Assembly (NCBI RefSeq): GCF_030863805.1 | Contig: NZ_CP132957.1 | Location: 992,001 to 1,056,000 of the forward strand | DNA from: Kineothrix sp. MB12-C1 | Lineage (GTDB): Bacteria > Bacillota > Clostridia > Lachnospirales > Lachnospiraceae | Reading direction: 5' to 3' | Length of the DNA: 64,000 bases | Part shown: positions 15,331 through 23,835 of the stretch, in pieces | Layout: every line of letters starts with the position of its first letter | How positions within the stretch are numbered: position 1 is the first letter of the stretch | Position numbers and translations under genes: made by a program | Notes under the pieces: generated by a model | What the model was told of the DNA's origin: nothing | Database searches by the model: none | The model's input: only the letters and a program-made list of their open reading frames with translations

Positions 15331-16485
15331 TTACCGTTGGTCGCTAATCGATGCACCGCTGTTATTTTCACTGAGAACCACAAGCGGATCATAGGGGGCA
15401 CCGGATATCGTTCCTAAAAGCAACGCGATATCAACAGCGTTTTCAGGGATGCCCCATGAGTTTCCTGAGAAGACGAAAATTGCTCGGTCAACAACAAATC
15501 CTCGGGTGTCATATACGATGTTACCTGTAATGAATCCAGTGGAATTAGGATTCAAATAAGCTGGTTGACGCATGGAATAGAAAATGTTGTTCTGCACCAG
15601 AAGGTTTGTTACATTTCCCTGCGTAACAAAACCGCGGTTAGTAACCCAATCTATAGAAGGACCACCCTGCGCAGGCCCATAAATTACAGAATTAATGATC
15701 TTATTATTAGCGCCCGCAAACTGAATAAATTCCACCGCATACGGATTATCACTCGTTATAGTAAAACCGTCAAGGGTGTTACCACCGCCTGTAACCAAAA
15801 AGGCTATTACAGCGTTTTGTAGCTCGATAATAGCAGCGGGAGAAGCCTTGAGCATAACGTTGGCTTTGTTAAGGTTAATTGTGGTTGTTACCGGATACGT
15901 CCCCGCAAGGATATTAACCGTTCCTCCCGGAGACACAGCTGCAATCCCTTCCTCTATCGTCCCGAAGGGATTGACTTGTGTTCCATCTCCGCCCACGCCC
16001 CCCGCCTGAACATAAACATCGAACGGGTTAAATCCCGCGGGCCCCGGAGGACCTTGAGGACCTTCTGGACCCTGGGGGCCTTCTGGGCCTTGGGGACCTT
16101 CTGGGCCTGTCGGACCCTGGGGACCTTCCGGGCCTTCCGGGCCTTCCGGACCCTGGGGACCTTCCGGACCGGGAGGGCCAGGAGGACCTTCCATAGTGGA
16201 TGCAGAAAGGGCACTTTCCATCTTCGCTTTCAAAAGAAGCTGATTCTGCATGATCCCATCCAAAATATCACGGACATTACTGTTCACCTCGAGAATTTCT
16301 TCAATGGTAGCATCGGAACCGGTCATACCAGGCAATGTTCCAATCGCATACTGAATCTTCTCTCCTTCGGCATTTATAATATGGCTTAGTCCCAGCTCCT
16401 CCATAGCAATGGAGGTCAAGATAAGATTTACCGCTTCATCGCGGCTGATAGGAGTTGTTAACTCCGGAAATCTTGGCAATGACAT
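15331..16485 (-). CDS. Collagen-like spore-surface protein 3 with beta-helix head
   Basis: A 384-residue protein: shared N-terminal domain (1-99), a short collagen domain of about 17 triplets (100 to about 151), then a 233-residue head unlike its sisters. The head begins [19 protein letters not shown], has [24 protein letters not shown], and repeats with N-rich turns ([32 protein letters not shown]). That is the pattern of a right-handed parallel beta-helix (pectate-lyase-like). No polysaccharide-lyase active site is recognisable, so binding is as likely as catalysis. Promoter and upstream box match the family. Confidence 0.87.
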   Translation of the reverse strand: MSLPRFPELTTPISRDEAVNLILTSIAMEELGLSHIINAEGEKIQYAIGTLPGMTGSDATIEEILEVNSNVRDILDGIMQNQLLLKAKMESALSASTMEGPPGPPGPEGPQGPEGPEGPEGPQGPTGPEGPQGPEGPQGPEGPQGPPGPAGFNPFDVYVQAGGVGGDGTQVNPFGTIEEGIAAVSPGGTVNILAGTYPVTTTINLNKANVMLKASPAAIIELQNAVIAFLVTGGGNTLDGFTITSDNPYAVEFIQFAGANNKIINSVIYGPAQGGPSIDWVTNRGFVTQGNVTNLLVQNNIFYSMRQPAYLNPNSTGFITGNIVYDTRGFVVDRAIFVFSGNSWGIPENAVDIALLLGTISGAPYDPLVVLSENNSGASISDQR

Positions 16486-16528
16486 ATTTTTTCTCCTTAT
16501 CGTACTTTTGTTATTTTATCTTCAATAG

Positions 16529-16592
16529 TATTCTATGTACAATAAAAAGTTTTGTTCCTTTTTATGACATATTTCGTCATAAACTGCCATAT
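16529..16592 (-). promoter_or_regulatory. Sigma-K-type promoter and upstream box, collagen gene 3
   Basis: On the minus strand AAC (16554-16556), 16 nt, CATAGAATA (16529-16537), with the conserved upstream box at 16557-16592. Confidence 0.7.
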
Positions 16593-16599
16593 CCTTTAA

Positions 16600-16835
16600 T
16601 GGGTAACCATACAATAAAGTACTTCCTATCAGAAAGATAAGCGACTAAATTACTGGCTTTTCACGCTCTTGTTCACTGAACTTCAGGAGATATCCCAGTC
16701 TTATTGTTTCTTGTACAAAAGAAAGTTTACCAAAACGCCAGGGCAGTTTTACTACCCTGGCACAGGAAATTCAATGAATATTCTGATGCAAGCGTTTCAG
16801 ACAGAACCTGAATAATCCTTATAAAATATTAAAAT
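16600..16835 (-). repeat. Vestigial duplicate of a collagen-gene 3' flank
   Basis: This stretch closely follows 15095-15332 in order: CATAATAAAGTACTTCCTA-like start, the CCAGGG...CCCTGG hairpin (copy at 16737-16761), then TCAATGAATATTCTGATGCA and CAGAACCTGAATAATC. At 15332 that sequence runs into the end of collagen gene 3; here it runs into unrelated sequence without a gene. It looks like the left-over flank of a lost copy from a tandem [promoter-gene-terminator] duplication. Confidence 0.65.
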
Positions 16836-17015
16836 TCTTGCAGCAGCTGGGACAAAAGTATGTTATACTAATAAAATAAGCATGGTAATGGTTCGGCTAC
16901 CCCGTCTACTCCAGAATCCCGGCTCAAGGTGTTTCATTGATTAGGTTGGAATATATACTTTAAATTTAGAGGCTGAACACGATAATATACTGATAATGAA
17001 AGAAGGGGATGCTTG

Positions 17016-17927
17016 TTGTCGAAAGAATATAGGATATTAATTATCGAAGATGGCAAACTGCACCAGAAGGTTCTATGGAAGGCTCTCTGGGAAGATTATA
17101 CTCTTGAAATAATGGAAACAGGGGAACATGCCTTGGAAACTGTAATAAGGTTTAACCCTCACCTCATCCTGTTGGATCTCGTTTTACCTGATATTAGTGG
17201 ATTCGACATATTAAAAAAACTGAAGCAATCCGGTAAAACTCGGGCAATTCCTGTACTCATTATTACCGGCCTGGATAGTGAAGAAGATGAAGAAAAGGGA
17301 CTGCTGATGGGCGCAGTAGATTATATTCGGAAGCCCTTCAGTACTACTATTTTGAAGGCTAGAGTGAAAAATCACATTCAAATTGTCAGACAAATCCAGA
17401 CCATTGAACAATTGGGTTATATTGATGCATTAACCGAACTCCCTAACCGACGTAAATTTGATTACCTTTTGGAATATGAGTGGGGCCGCTCTCTGAGGAA
17501 ACAGAACCGTCTTGGTATTCTTTTGCTAGATTTGGATTCCTTTAAGACTTATAATGATCTTTATGGTCATGCTCAGGGAGATGTATTACTGCAAGAACTA
17601 GGCAAGGTTTTAAAAAGCACATTGCAACGTTCCACAGACGTTGCCTGCCGTTGGGGTGGTGAGGAATTTGTAGTCCTGCTTCCCGAAACAGACGAACAGA
17701 ACGTCTTGGTTATGGCTGAAAAAATCCGCAATAATATTGAAGACATGCAAGTGCAGACCTTGAAAGACAAGACCCCCACCCGAATTACCGCTAGTATTGG
17801 TGCCATATTAGTGACACCTCAACAAACAGATACCGTAGCTGATTTTATGAATAAAGTAGACCAATTGCTTTATAAAGCGAAAAGGCAGGGCAAAAATCAG
17901 GTTCGGTACGAGCAATATCCACAATAA
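17016..17927 (+). CDS. Response regulator with GGDEF diguanylate cyclase output
   Basis: About 303 residues, PleD/WspR-like. An N-terminal receiver has the phosphoacceptor Asp at about residue 54 (LILLDLVLPD) and KP at about 107. The GGDEF domain has DLDSFKTYNDLYGH and an intact GGEEF (about 214-218), with an inhibitory RxxD site (RSTD) five residues before it. It should make c-di-GMP with product inhibition. AGAAGGGG lies before two tandem TTG codons; the second (17016) has the better spacing. No kinase is adjacent. It is a single gene facing away from collagen gene 3, inside the collagen cluster; a link to sporulation is only suggested by position. Confidence 0.9.
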   Translation: MSKEYRILIIEDGKLHQKVLWKALWEDYTLEIMETGEHALETVIRFNPHLILLDLVLPDISGFDILKKLKQSGKTRAIPVLIITGLDSEEDEEKGLLMGAVDYIRKPFSTTILKARVKNHIQIVRQIQTIEQLGYIDALTELPNRRKFDYLLEYEWGRSLRKQNRLGILLLDLDSFKTYNDLYGHAQGDVLLQELGKVLKSTLQRSTDVACRWGGEEFVVLLPETDEQNVLVMAEKIRNNIEDMQVQTLKDKTPTRITASIGAILVTPQQTDTVADFMNKVDQLLYKAKRQGKNQVRYEQYPQ

Positions 17928-17949
17928 AAGCTCCTAGCGGCATCATCTG

Positions 17950-17976
17950 CTCCCAATCTTGGGGGTAGTTTTTTTG
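17950..17976 (+). terminator. Terminator of the response regulator-GGDEF gene
   Basis: CTCCCAA-TC-TTGGGGG followed by TAG and seven T, 22 bp after the stop codon. Confidence 0.8.
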
Positions 17977-18099
17977 TTATAATTACAGGATGAATATTTT
18001 ACAGCAGGTTTTTCTTGACTGCTCTTTTTAATCGCCTTGTATTTTGGCATCTCAGGCATCTTTAATTCTATTCAGGATACTGTTGTTTCTTGCTATTTC

Positions 18100-18258
18100 G
18101 TAACTGTTCAGTACCTGCCCAGTTACAAAAGCAATCTTTGCAAAGATTGCTTTGCAAAAATCCATTTCAAATCACCTTCGGTGATGGGATTTTTACTTGC
18201 TATTCCACGTTTTCTTACGGTCCGCGCAGTAAATGCGCAGACCTACTGAATAGTTATG
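18100..18258. repeat. Long structured copy of dispersed palindromic repeat (copy B)
   Basis: About 159 bp. Left end GTAACTG-TTCAGTACCTGCC-CAGTTAC; right end GACCTACTGAATAGTTATG is the imperfect complement of the left end. Internally there is a 26-nt perfect palindrome (AAAGCAATCTTTG and its complement) and GCGCAGTAAATGCGC. Copy A has the same plan with different stem bases, so pairing is kept while sequence drifts. Confidence 0.7.
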
Positions 18259-18313
18259 CTATTTCTTCATATCCTTAGGACAATCCGAGCAAATCATATA
18301 CATGGAAAAGAAA

Positions 18314-18352
18314 GCTGCCTCTTCACAATTCTTCAATCGTTAAAGCGGCAGC
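18314..18352 (-). terminator. Terminator of collagen gene 4
   Basis: GCTGCC (18314-18319) pairs with GGCAGC (18347-18352), with further pairing inside. On the minus strand it is followed by TTTCTTTT. Confidence 0.6.
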
Positions 18353-18460
18353 CTCATTCCAAATAATCAAATTATTACCTATTGTAGAGCATAATAGTGG
18401 GTATCATAGCGTAGTTTACTTCTCTTTCGCATTAGAAAGAACATGCTATTGCTCCCACAC

Positions 18461-19686
18461 TTAATCACTTAATTGGATAATAGTTAAAGAGCGATTCATA
18501 TAACCAAAAGCAGGAAAATCTGAAATAGCGCTTACGCCTACTTCATCTCCTGCTGTTAAGGAGGCTTGAGCGATAAACGATGCACTGCTTCTGTTCGCTA
18601 TCTTAAAAAACGTAGTAGTATCGCCAAAAATAGGGGAACCATTGACCGTAATAATAGCAGTTCCATACATTTGGTCCGGGTCCGGATCAATCGTGGCTTC
18701 CGCATTAATTGATATCGTTATTTGATAAACTCCGCTTTCTCCTACCACCAACTCATTGCCCGACAGACTAACTGTGACAGTAGCTGATAACGGTCCAGCC
18801 ACACTAAATGGTACGGGTGTGAATACTGCTCCGGGTGTCTCTGAACTACCTCCTCTTAAAGATCCAAAAGCCAACACAACTTCTCCTTCCGGACCCTGAG
18901 GGCCTTCCGGACCTTGAGGACCTGTTGCTCCTGTCGGACCCTGGGGACCTTCCGGACCTTCTGGACCTTGAGGACCTGTCGGGCCTGTTGCTCCTGTCGG
19001 ACCCTGGGGACCTTCCGGACCTTCCGGACCTTGAGGACCTGTCGGGCCTGTTGCTCCTGTCGGACCCTGAGGACCTTCTGGACCTTGAGGGCCTGTCGGG
19101 CCTGTTGCTCCTGTCGGACCCTGAGGACCTTCCGGACCTTCTGGACCTTGAGGGCCTGCCGGGCCTGTTGCTCCTGTCGGACCCTGGGGACCCTCCGGAC
19201 CTTCTGGACCTTGAGGGCCTGCCGGGCCTGTTGCTCCTGTCGGACCCTGAGGACCTTCTGGACCTTCTGGACCTGCCGGGCCTGTTGCTCCTGTCGGACC
19301 CTGGGGACCCTCCGGACCTTCTGGACCTTGAGGGCCTGTCGCTCCTTCCGGACCTTGAGGGCCTTCCGGGCCGGGAGGGCCAGGGGGGCCTTCCATAGTA
19401 GACGCGGAAAGGGCACTTTCCATCTTTGCTTTCAAAAGAAGCTGATTCTGCATGGTTCCATCCAAAATATCACGAACATTCCTGTTCACCTCGAGAATTT
19501 CTTCAATGGTGGCATCAGAACCAGTCATGCCCGGTAACGTCCAAGTGCATATTGAATTTTTTCTCCTTCGGCATTTATAATATGACTTAGTCCCAGCTCT
19601 TCCATAGCAATGGAGGTTAAGATAAGATTTACTGCTTCATCGCGGCTGATGGGAGTTGTTAACTCCGGAAATCTCGGTAATGACAT
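18461..19686 (-). pseudogene. Collagen-like spore-surface protein 4, frameshifted near the N-terminus
   Basis: The gene starts at ATG 19684-19686 with the shared domain [20 protein letters not shown]. One T is missing near 19540 compared with the sister genes (GTTCC became GTCC). The first frame then ends at TGA 19525-19527, and the second begins at ATG 19526-19528 (ATGA overlap), reading [14 protein letters not shown], about 56 collagen triplets, and a 139-residue BclA/C1q-like head ending SLTIIQLSD. The 355-residue second part could still be made by termination-reinitiation, lacking the first half of the N-terminal domain. The promoter is slightly degenerate. Whether this is a true lesion or a sequencing error cannot be decided here. 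Confidence 0.82.
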
Positions 19687-19729
19687 ATTTTTTCTCCTTA
19701 TCGTACTGATGTTATTGTATCTTCAATAG

Positions 19730-19797
19730 CATTTTATGTATGATATGAGAATTGTTTCTCCTTTTATGCCATATTTTGTCGTTACTATTCAGCCATA
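19730..19797 (-). promoter_or_regulatory. Degenerate sigma-K-type promoter, collagen gene 4
   Basis: On the minus strand AAC (19754-19756) then 15 nt and CATAAAATG (19730-19738). Two of nine -10 bases differ from the sister genes and spacing is one shorter. The upstream TATGACA-like box (about 19757-19797) is present but diverged. Confidence 0.5.
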
Positions 19798-19814
19798 TTT
19801 TCTAAATAGTAAAC
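19781..19814. repeat. Possible short copy of dispersed palindromic repeat
   Basis: GTTACTATT (19781-19789), with CAG following, pairs imperfectly with AATAGTAAAC (19805-19814). It overlaps the stop of the 19802 gene and part of the collagen gene 4 upstream box. It is a weaker family member than the others. Confidence 0.35.
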
Positions 19815-20878
19815 CATGCGCTTAGAAGTTCAGCTTCCCCTCCGTCCTTCGGGACACGATAAAAATAGTCATTATATTGGGTATCTTCATCAGTTTCAGC
19901 AATCGCTTCATAATAAAGATATCCATCTCCGGGAAGAAAATGAAGGATTCCCCAATATTCCCCTTCTTTCATAACAGCAATTACTTCTTTTCCCATACTT
20001 CCATTTGTAGATATCCTGATAATCTCACCATTAACCGATGCAACAATTGCCCCTCCTTCTATCAGCAAGGAATAGTTGGCCGATCCGGTAAAAGGCAAAC
20101 TTATTTCCCTCTCCACTTCCCCATTTATTCCATTTCTGATTTGTATACGGTAGACATACGTGCGATAATCATAGCCTTCTGGCTTTTCCACAAGAGTAAG
20201 GCAGTAGAATTCACCTTCATAATAATATACACTTTCGATATATCCTTCTTCATCTATTGGTGCATAGACGGCCAGTGTCTTATCTCTCCCACTTTTTAAG
20301 TCGATACAGCCAAGTATATTTTGCTCCATCTCTTTATCGTATCCGGAATAATATAGGCTGTCCCCATCATATCCAAGAATATGATCGATGCGCCCGGACT
20401 TAAGTCTTCCCTTTGCTCCCGTATAGATATCCACATAGGCATAGCTCATTCGATAATCATCATCATATTCGCAGCCATAGAATAATTTATCCCCTATAAG
20501 CTTCTCATAGCCCATTCCCGCAAGGAATACATCATCCACAATCACTTCCTCATTACTTCCATCTCTATTGGCACGTAGAATGGATTGCCGTTCATCCGTT
20601 ATACTTTCATACGCTTCCTGAACCTTATCCACATAATAGACTTTATCTTCCCATATTGTAAAAATACTGCTTTCTTGTACAATGGGATTCCCATATGCGC
20701 CATTCACCCCACGATACACGGTTCCTTCATAAGCACACATATTTGAAAATGTCCTCATCGGATAAAATACGGGTTCTTTTTTCTCTGATGTTCCAGCAAA
20801 CCACTGGCCAAATGCGACAAATACCGCCGCCGCCAAAAGCGCCGCCGGTATTCCAATCTTTTTTCCTATTTTTTTCAT
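19802..20878 (-). CDS. Membrane-anchored DUF5050-like beta-propeller protein
   Basis: About 358 residues. One N-terminal hydrophobic segment (about residues 8-28, IPAALLAAAVFVAFGQWFAG) should anchor the protein with the rest outside. The body repeats short beta-blades with 'YY' and 'DG' pairs (KVYYVDK, KLFYGCEYDDD, SLYYSGYDKE, YLYYEAIAE, FYRVPKDGGEAELL), the look of DUF5050-type propellers. No catalytic motif is visible and the ligand is unknown. The open frame extends to a TTG at 20911, but ATG 20876-20878 directly before the lysine-rich signal anchor is the more likely start. It is followed by collagen gene 4 promoter sequence. Confidence 0.7.
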   Translation of the reverse strand: MKKIGKKIGIPAALLAAAVFVAFGQWFAGTSEKKEPVFYPMRTFSNMCAYEGTVYRGVNGAYGNPIVQESSIFTIWEDKVYYVDKVQEAYESITDERQSILRANRDGSNEEVIVDDVFLAGMGYEKLIGDKLFYGCEYDDDYRMSYAYVDIYTGAKGRLKSGRIDHILGYDGDSLYYSGYDKEMEQNILGCIDLKSGRDKTLAVYAPIDEEGYIESVYYYEGEFYCLTLVEKPEGYDYRTYVYRIQIRNGINGEVEREISLPFTGSANYSLLIEGGAIVASVNGEIIRISTNGSMGKEVIAVMKEGEYWGILHFLPGDGYLYYEAIAETDEDTQYNDYFYRVPKDGGEAELLSAWFTI

Positions 20879-20963
20879 CCTTATTCCCCACGCCTGCCTT
20901 AATAGACTCAAAAATAAAAGCTGAAAATGTTTTTGCAGCTTTTAAAAATGCTTTTCTTCATCC

Positions 20964-21845
20964 TCATTCTTCCACAATTATATCAAATCCTGAATGAAAG
21001 CATTTCCCCGGCTCTACTTGGTTGCCCCATTTTCTTTCCTGAAGGCTTCCGTTAAAATCCTCATGATCACAGATTCCAAGCCATGGTTCGATACAGATAA
21101 ATGGAGCATTCTTCCCAGCCGGTGCCCATACAGCTACTACAGGCATATCGAATCTTGTTGTAAGATAAGGCTTTTTATCCGGCGTCAGTAAAGCGATACT
21201 ACGGACCTGATAATCCTCCATAATAAGAGCATCCTTTTCAAACAGCTCCTCCGCAATGGGCAATAAGCCATCCTGTAATTCATAAAGTATCTTCTCGTCG
21301 CTGGCAAGACCGCCATCCCCTATTACCGTACAGTTTATAGATTCTTTCTGATCAAAGGCTAAGAAATATTCTTCTCGCCTCTCTCCTTGACGTATCGGAC
21401 AATTGAAAGCCGGATGTCCGCCAATAGAAAAGTAAACCATTTCTTTGGATGGATTTTCTACCCTAAATAATACCTTTAATGTCATATCTTCCAGGCGATA
21501 ACCGATCTTAAGCCGAAACCGAAAAGGGAAGATTTCTCTTGTTTCTTCATTATCCTCCAGAAGAAACCACACTTCCTGTGCCTCCTGTGATACCAGCTTG
21601 AATTCAGCATCCCGTGAAAATCCATGTTTGGGTATCGCATAACTCTTTCCTTCAAAACGGTACTCGCCATTTTTCAGTCCGCCGACTAAAGGAAAGAGAA
21701 TGGGGGATGTTCTTCCCCAATACTTCTCATCCGCGCACCACATATATTCTTTTCCACTTTCCGCTTTCCGTAAAGATTTTAATTCCGCCCCTTTGGAATC
21801 TATCGAAGCGGTCAGCCTTCCGTTGCTGATTTCAAAAATAGCCAT
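20964..21845 (-). CDS. Aldose 1-epimerase-family protein (LacX-like)
   Basis: A cytoplasmic protein of 293 residues with the galactose-mutarotase-like fold. Recognisable pieces are the start (IFEISNGRLTASIDSKGAELKSL), TSPILFPLVGGLKNGEYRFEG, the IPKHGFSRD histidine motif, the GGHPAFNCP motif, and a C-terminal ICIEPWLGICDHEDF. This is the LacX/YeaD-type subgroup rather than classical GalM. It probably interconverts sugar anomers; the substrate is not known. AAAGGAG precedes the ATG. It stands alone between two intergenic regions. Confidence 0.88.
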   Translation of the reverse strand: MAIFEISNGRLTASIDSKGAELKSLRKAESGKEYMWCADEKYWGRTSPILFPLVGGLKNGEYRFEGKSYAIPKHGFSRDAEFKLVSQEAQEVWFLLEDNEETREIFPFRFRLKIGYRLEDMTLKVLFRVENPSKEMVYFSIGGHPAFNCPIRQGERREEYFLAFDQKESINCTVIGDGGLASDEKILYELQDGLLPIAEELFEKDALIMEDYQVRSIALLTPDKKPYLTTRFDMPVVAVWAPAGKNAPFICIEPWLGICDHEDFNGSLQERKWGNQVEPGKCFHSGFDIIVEE

Positions 21846-21965
21846 AATTTTTCTCCTTTAACAAGTATCGTGAATAATAAGTTGGTAGTTATTTTATATT
21901 CACGGTACTAATATTTGTATAAATTATAGTCTAAATTTTTGACCTTTACAATCCCACGTTTATCC

Positions 21966-22108
21966 GTTACTGTTCACACCTATGGTGCTCACAGTAACAA
22001 TATCACACAAATTGCATTAAGAACATGCAATTTGACATCTGCTGAACTCGGGATTCCCGGCACATCGTGCCGGGAACACCTCGCGGAATAGTACCTGTGA
22101 AAAGTAAC
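21966..22108. repeat. Long structured copy of dispersed palindromic repeat (copy C)
   Basis: 143 bp bounded by GTTACTGTTCACA (21966-21978) and its near-perfect complement TGTGAAAAGTAAC (22096-22108). The left end also forms the short palindrome GTTACTGT...ACAGTAAC (21966-21998). Inside are AAATTGCAT...ATGCAATTT and CCCGGCAC-ATC-GTGCCGGG. It ends 2 bp from the stop of the OmpR-type regulator and may terminate it. Confidence 0.65.
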
Positions 22109-22110
22109 GT

Positions 22111-22797
22111 TTATCCTACTTTATATCCTGTCCCCCATACGACCTTTAAATAATGCGGTTCTTTGGGGTTACTTTCTATTTTCTCTCTGATATGCCTGAT
22201 ATGTACCGCAATCGTATTATCTGCGCCAATCGCCTGCATATGCCAAATCGATTCATAGATTTGATCGATGGAAAGCACTTTACCTCTCTCTTTTACCAGA
22301 AGCCTCAGTATCTTATATTCGATGGGTGTTAGCTTCACCTCCCGACCGGACACTGTCACTTTTCTTATCACATCATCGATAATAAGTTCATCCACACGAT
22401 AAATTCTATCGATATTCTCACACATATTGGAAAGTTGTGTATAACGCCTGAACTGAGAATTCACCCGTGCCATGAATTCCATGGGATGATATGGATTCAG
22501 CACATAATCATCTGCACCTGCATTCAAGGCTGCGATCTTCATCTGCTCGGTATCATTTGCCGACAGAACGATGATCGGCATACGCTCTGCATTTCTAACA
22601 GCTTTCAACCTTTCTATTCCATCATTTTTCGGAAAATCGATATCCATAATTACCAAATGGATATCCTTACTCCTCAAGCGTTGAACCACATCCGGCAGCT
22701 GACTCATCACATATACCTGATACCCCTCCTGCACAAGAAATATCTTGAGCACTTCCATATTGGTCGTTGTCTGGTTATAAATCAATACATTCTTCAT
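22111..22797 (-). CDS. OmpR/PhoB-family response regulator with atypical receiver
   Basis: A 228-residue regulator with receiver (1-115) and winged-helix DNA-binding domain (about 130-228: VKLTPIEYKILRLLVKERGKVLS, then ADNTIAVHIRHIREKIE). The phosphoacceptor Asp52 (IMDIDFPK) is kept. The N-terminal acidic pair is replaced (IYNQTTTN where VDDE is usual), and the conserved switch lysine is Asn101 (LNPYHP for VKPF). Such receivers often work without phosphorylation. No histidine kinase is adjacent. The gene follows the sigma/anti-sigma pair with a 27-bp gap, so it may be in their operon. Confidence 0.9.
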   Translation of the reverse strand: MKNVLIYNQTTTNMEVLKIFLVQEGYQVYVMSQLPDVVQRLRSKDIHLVIMDIDFPKNDGIERLKAVRNAERMPIIVLSANDTEQMKIAALNAGADDYVLNPYHPMEFMARVNSQFRRYTQLSNMCENIDRIYRVDELIIDDVIRKVTVSGREVKLTPIEYKILRLLVKERGKVLSIDQIYESIWHMQAIGADNTIAVHIRHIREKIESNPKEPHYLKVVWGTGYKVG

Positions 22798-22824
22798 TTT
22801 GGCTTCCTCCTCTCATGTGGCCTA

Positions 22825-23835
22825 CTATTCATATAGACTTACATCGATGCTATCTATCACCCTTTTCGCATCTGTTTCCTCAAACCCTAAAAAGTCAATA
22901 AACATTTCATAACTACCCACTGTAATGGCTGCGTGGATTTGCGATTTCTTATCCGAACTTTCCTTTCCTGAATTCACAAGAAGATAAGTATAATTATCCG
23001 GTGTCGTATACGTTCTTTCATTAGCCGCACCTCCCGGAAATACCTTAGAGGATGTATGGCCCTCAGTCCCCGCATAATCGGTTCGCTCTATCCATAACAC
23101 TTTATTATCCGCTTCATAACGGACCATCGCCCAACCTCCACTCACTGTCACTTCTGTGGAAATCAGTTTCTTCCCTATACTTATAGACGGCTGAGGGAAG
23201 ATAATATCTTCATTTTCCTCAAATTCTTCTAATGAAGTATAATAAACTATGGGAAGTTCCTGCTCTTTATTTTCTAACTTCTGCTCTGTAGAAGTCACTA
23301 ATATGTCTGATTTCTGCTTTGCCAACATATTCCCGCTTACCGAATTGCCCGGCACCGAATTATCCGTAACTGAATTACCTGAAACATCGGTAAACGCCCC
23401 TTCCATGACCTTTTGTTCTTCCAGATTCTGAATGCTCTCGTCTATATTGGCCTGAGAGTCCTCTTTCTGTCCGCCTTCTTCTATTGCCATGAGCATAGGA
23501 GATTCCTCCTCTGCAATCTTAATATCCGCCTGTTCTTCTATAATATAACTTCTGCCATAACCCGCTTCTTTCTGTGCCATAGTGATGGTATCCGCAGACT
23601 CGAAGCCCCATTTGCTGACCTTCACTACATTTTGAATATAATCGCTGGCCTTAACAGAACCAAATCCACATACAAAGAGAACACACATAGCGGAAAATGC
23701 TGTTGTCGTTGCCCGTCTGGCATGCTTTATCACACGCTGCCTATGCTTGTTTTCATCCATACAGCTCGAAACATCAATATGAAATTCTTCGGTATCCTGT
23801 ATGGCAGATCGATATGCATCTTTAAAATCATTCAT
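22825..23835 (-). CDS. Probable anti-sigma factor, membrane protein with DUF4367-like C-terminus
   Basis: 336 residues: a cytoplasmic N-terminal part (1-40), one membrane segment (about 43-65, TTTAFSAMCVLFVCGFGSV), a low-complexity extracellular stretch with repeated GNSV units (about 150-170), and a C-terminal domain with WAMVRYEADNKVLWIERTDY and VGSYEMFIDFLGFEETDAKRVIDSI. That last domain resembles DUF4367, common in clostridial anti-sigma proteins. Its start overlaps the end of the ECF sigma gene by 8 bp, so it is probably the sigma's membrane-bound inhibitor. The signal it senses is unknown. Confidence 0.75.
   Translation of the reverse strand: MNDFKDAYRSAIQDTEEFHIDVSSCMDENKHRQRVIKHARRATTTAFSAMCVLFVCGFGSVKASDYIQNVVKVSKWGFESADTITMAQKEAGYGRSYIIEEQADIKIAEEESPMLMAIEEGGQKEDSQANIDESIQNLEEQKVMEGAFTDVSGNSVTDNSVPGNSVSGNMLAKQKSDILVTSTEQKLENKEQELPIVYYTSLEEFEENEDIIFPQPSISIGKKLISTEVTVSGGWAMVRYEADNKVLWIERTDYAGTEGHTSSKVFPGGAANERTYTTPDNYTYLLVNSGKESSDKKSQIHAAITVGSYEMFIDFLGFEETDAKRVIDSIDVSLYE

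Noticed and set aside
16840-17010. Possible c-di-GMP riboswitch before the GGDEF gene
   Set aside because: No GEMM-like conserved core was found. A TTGCAG...TATACT pair is present but with 20-bp spacing, too weak to call as a promoter.
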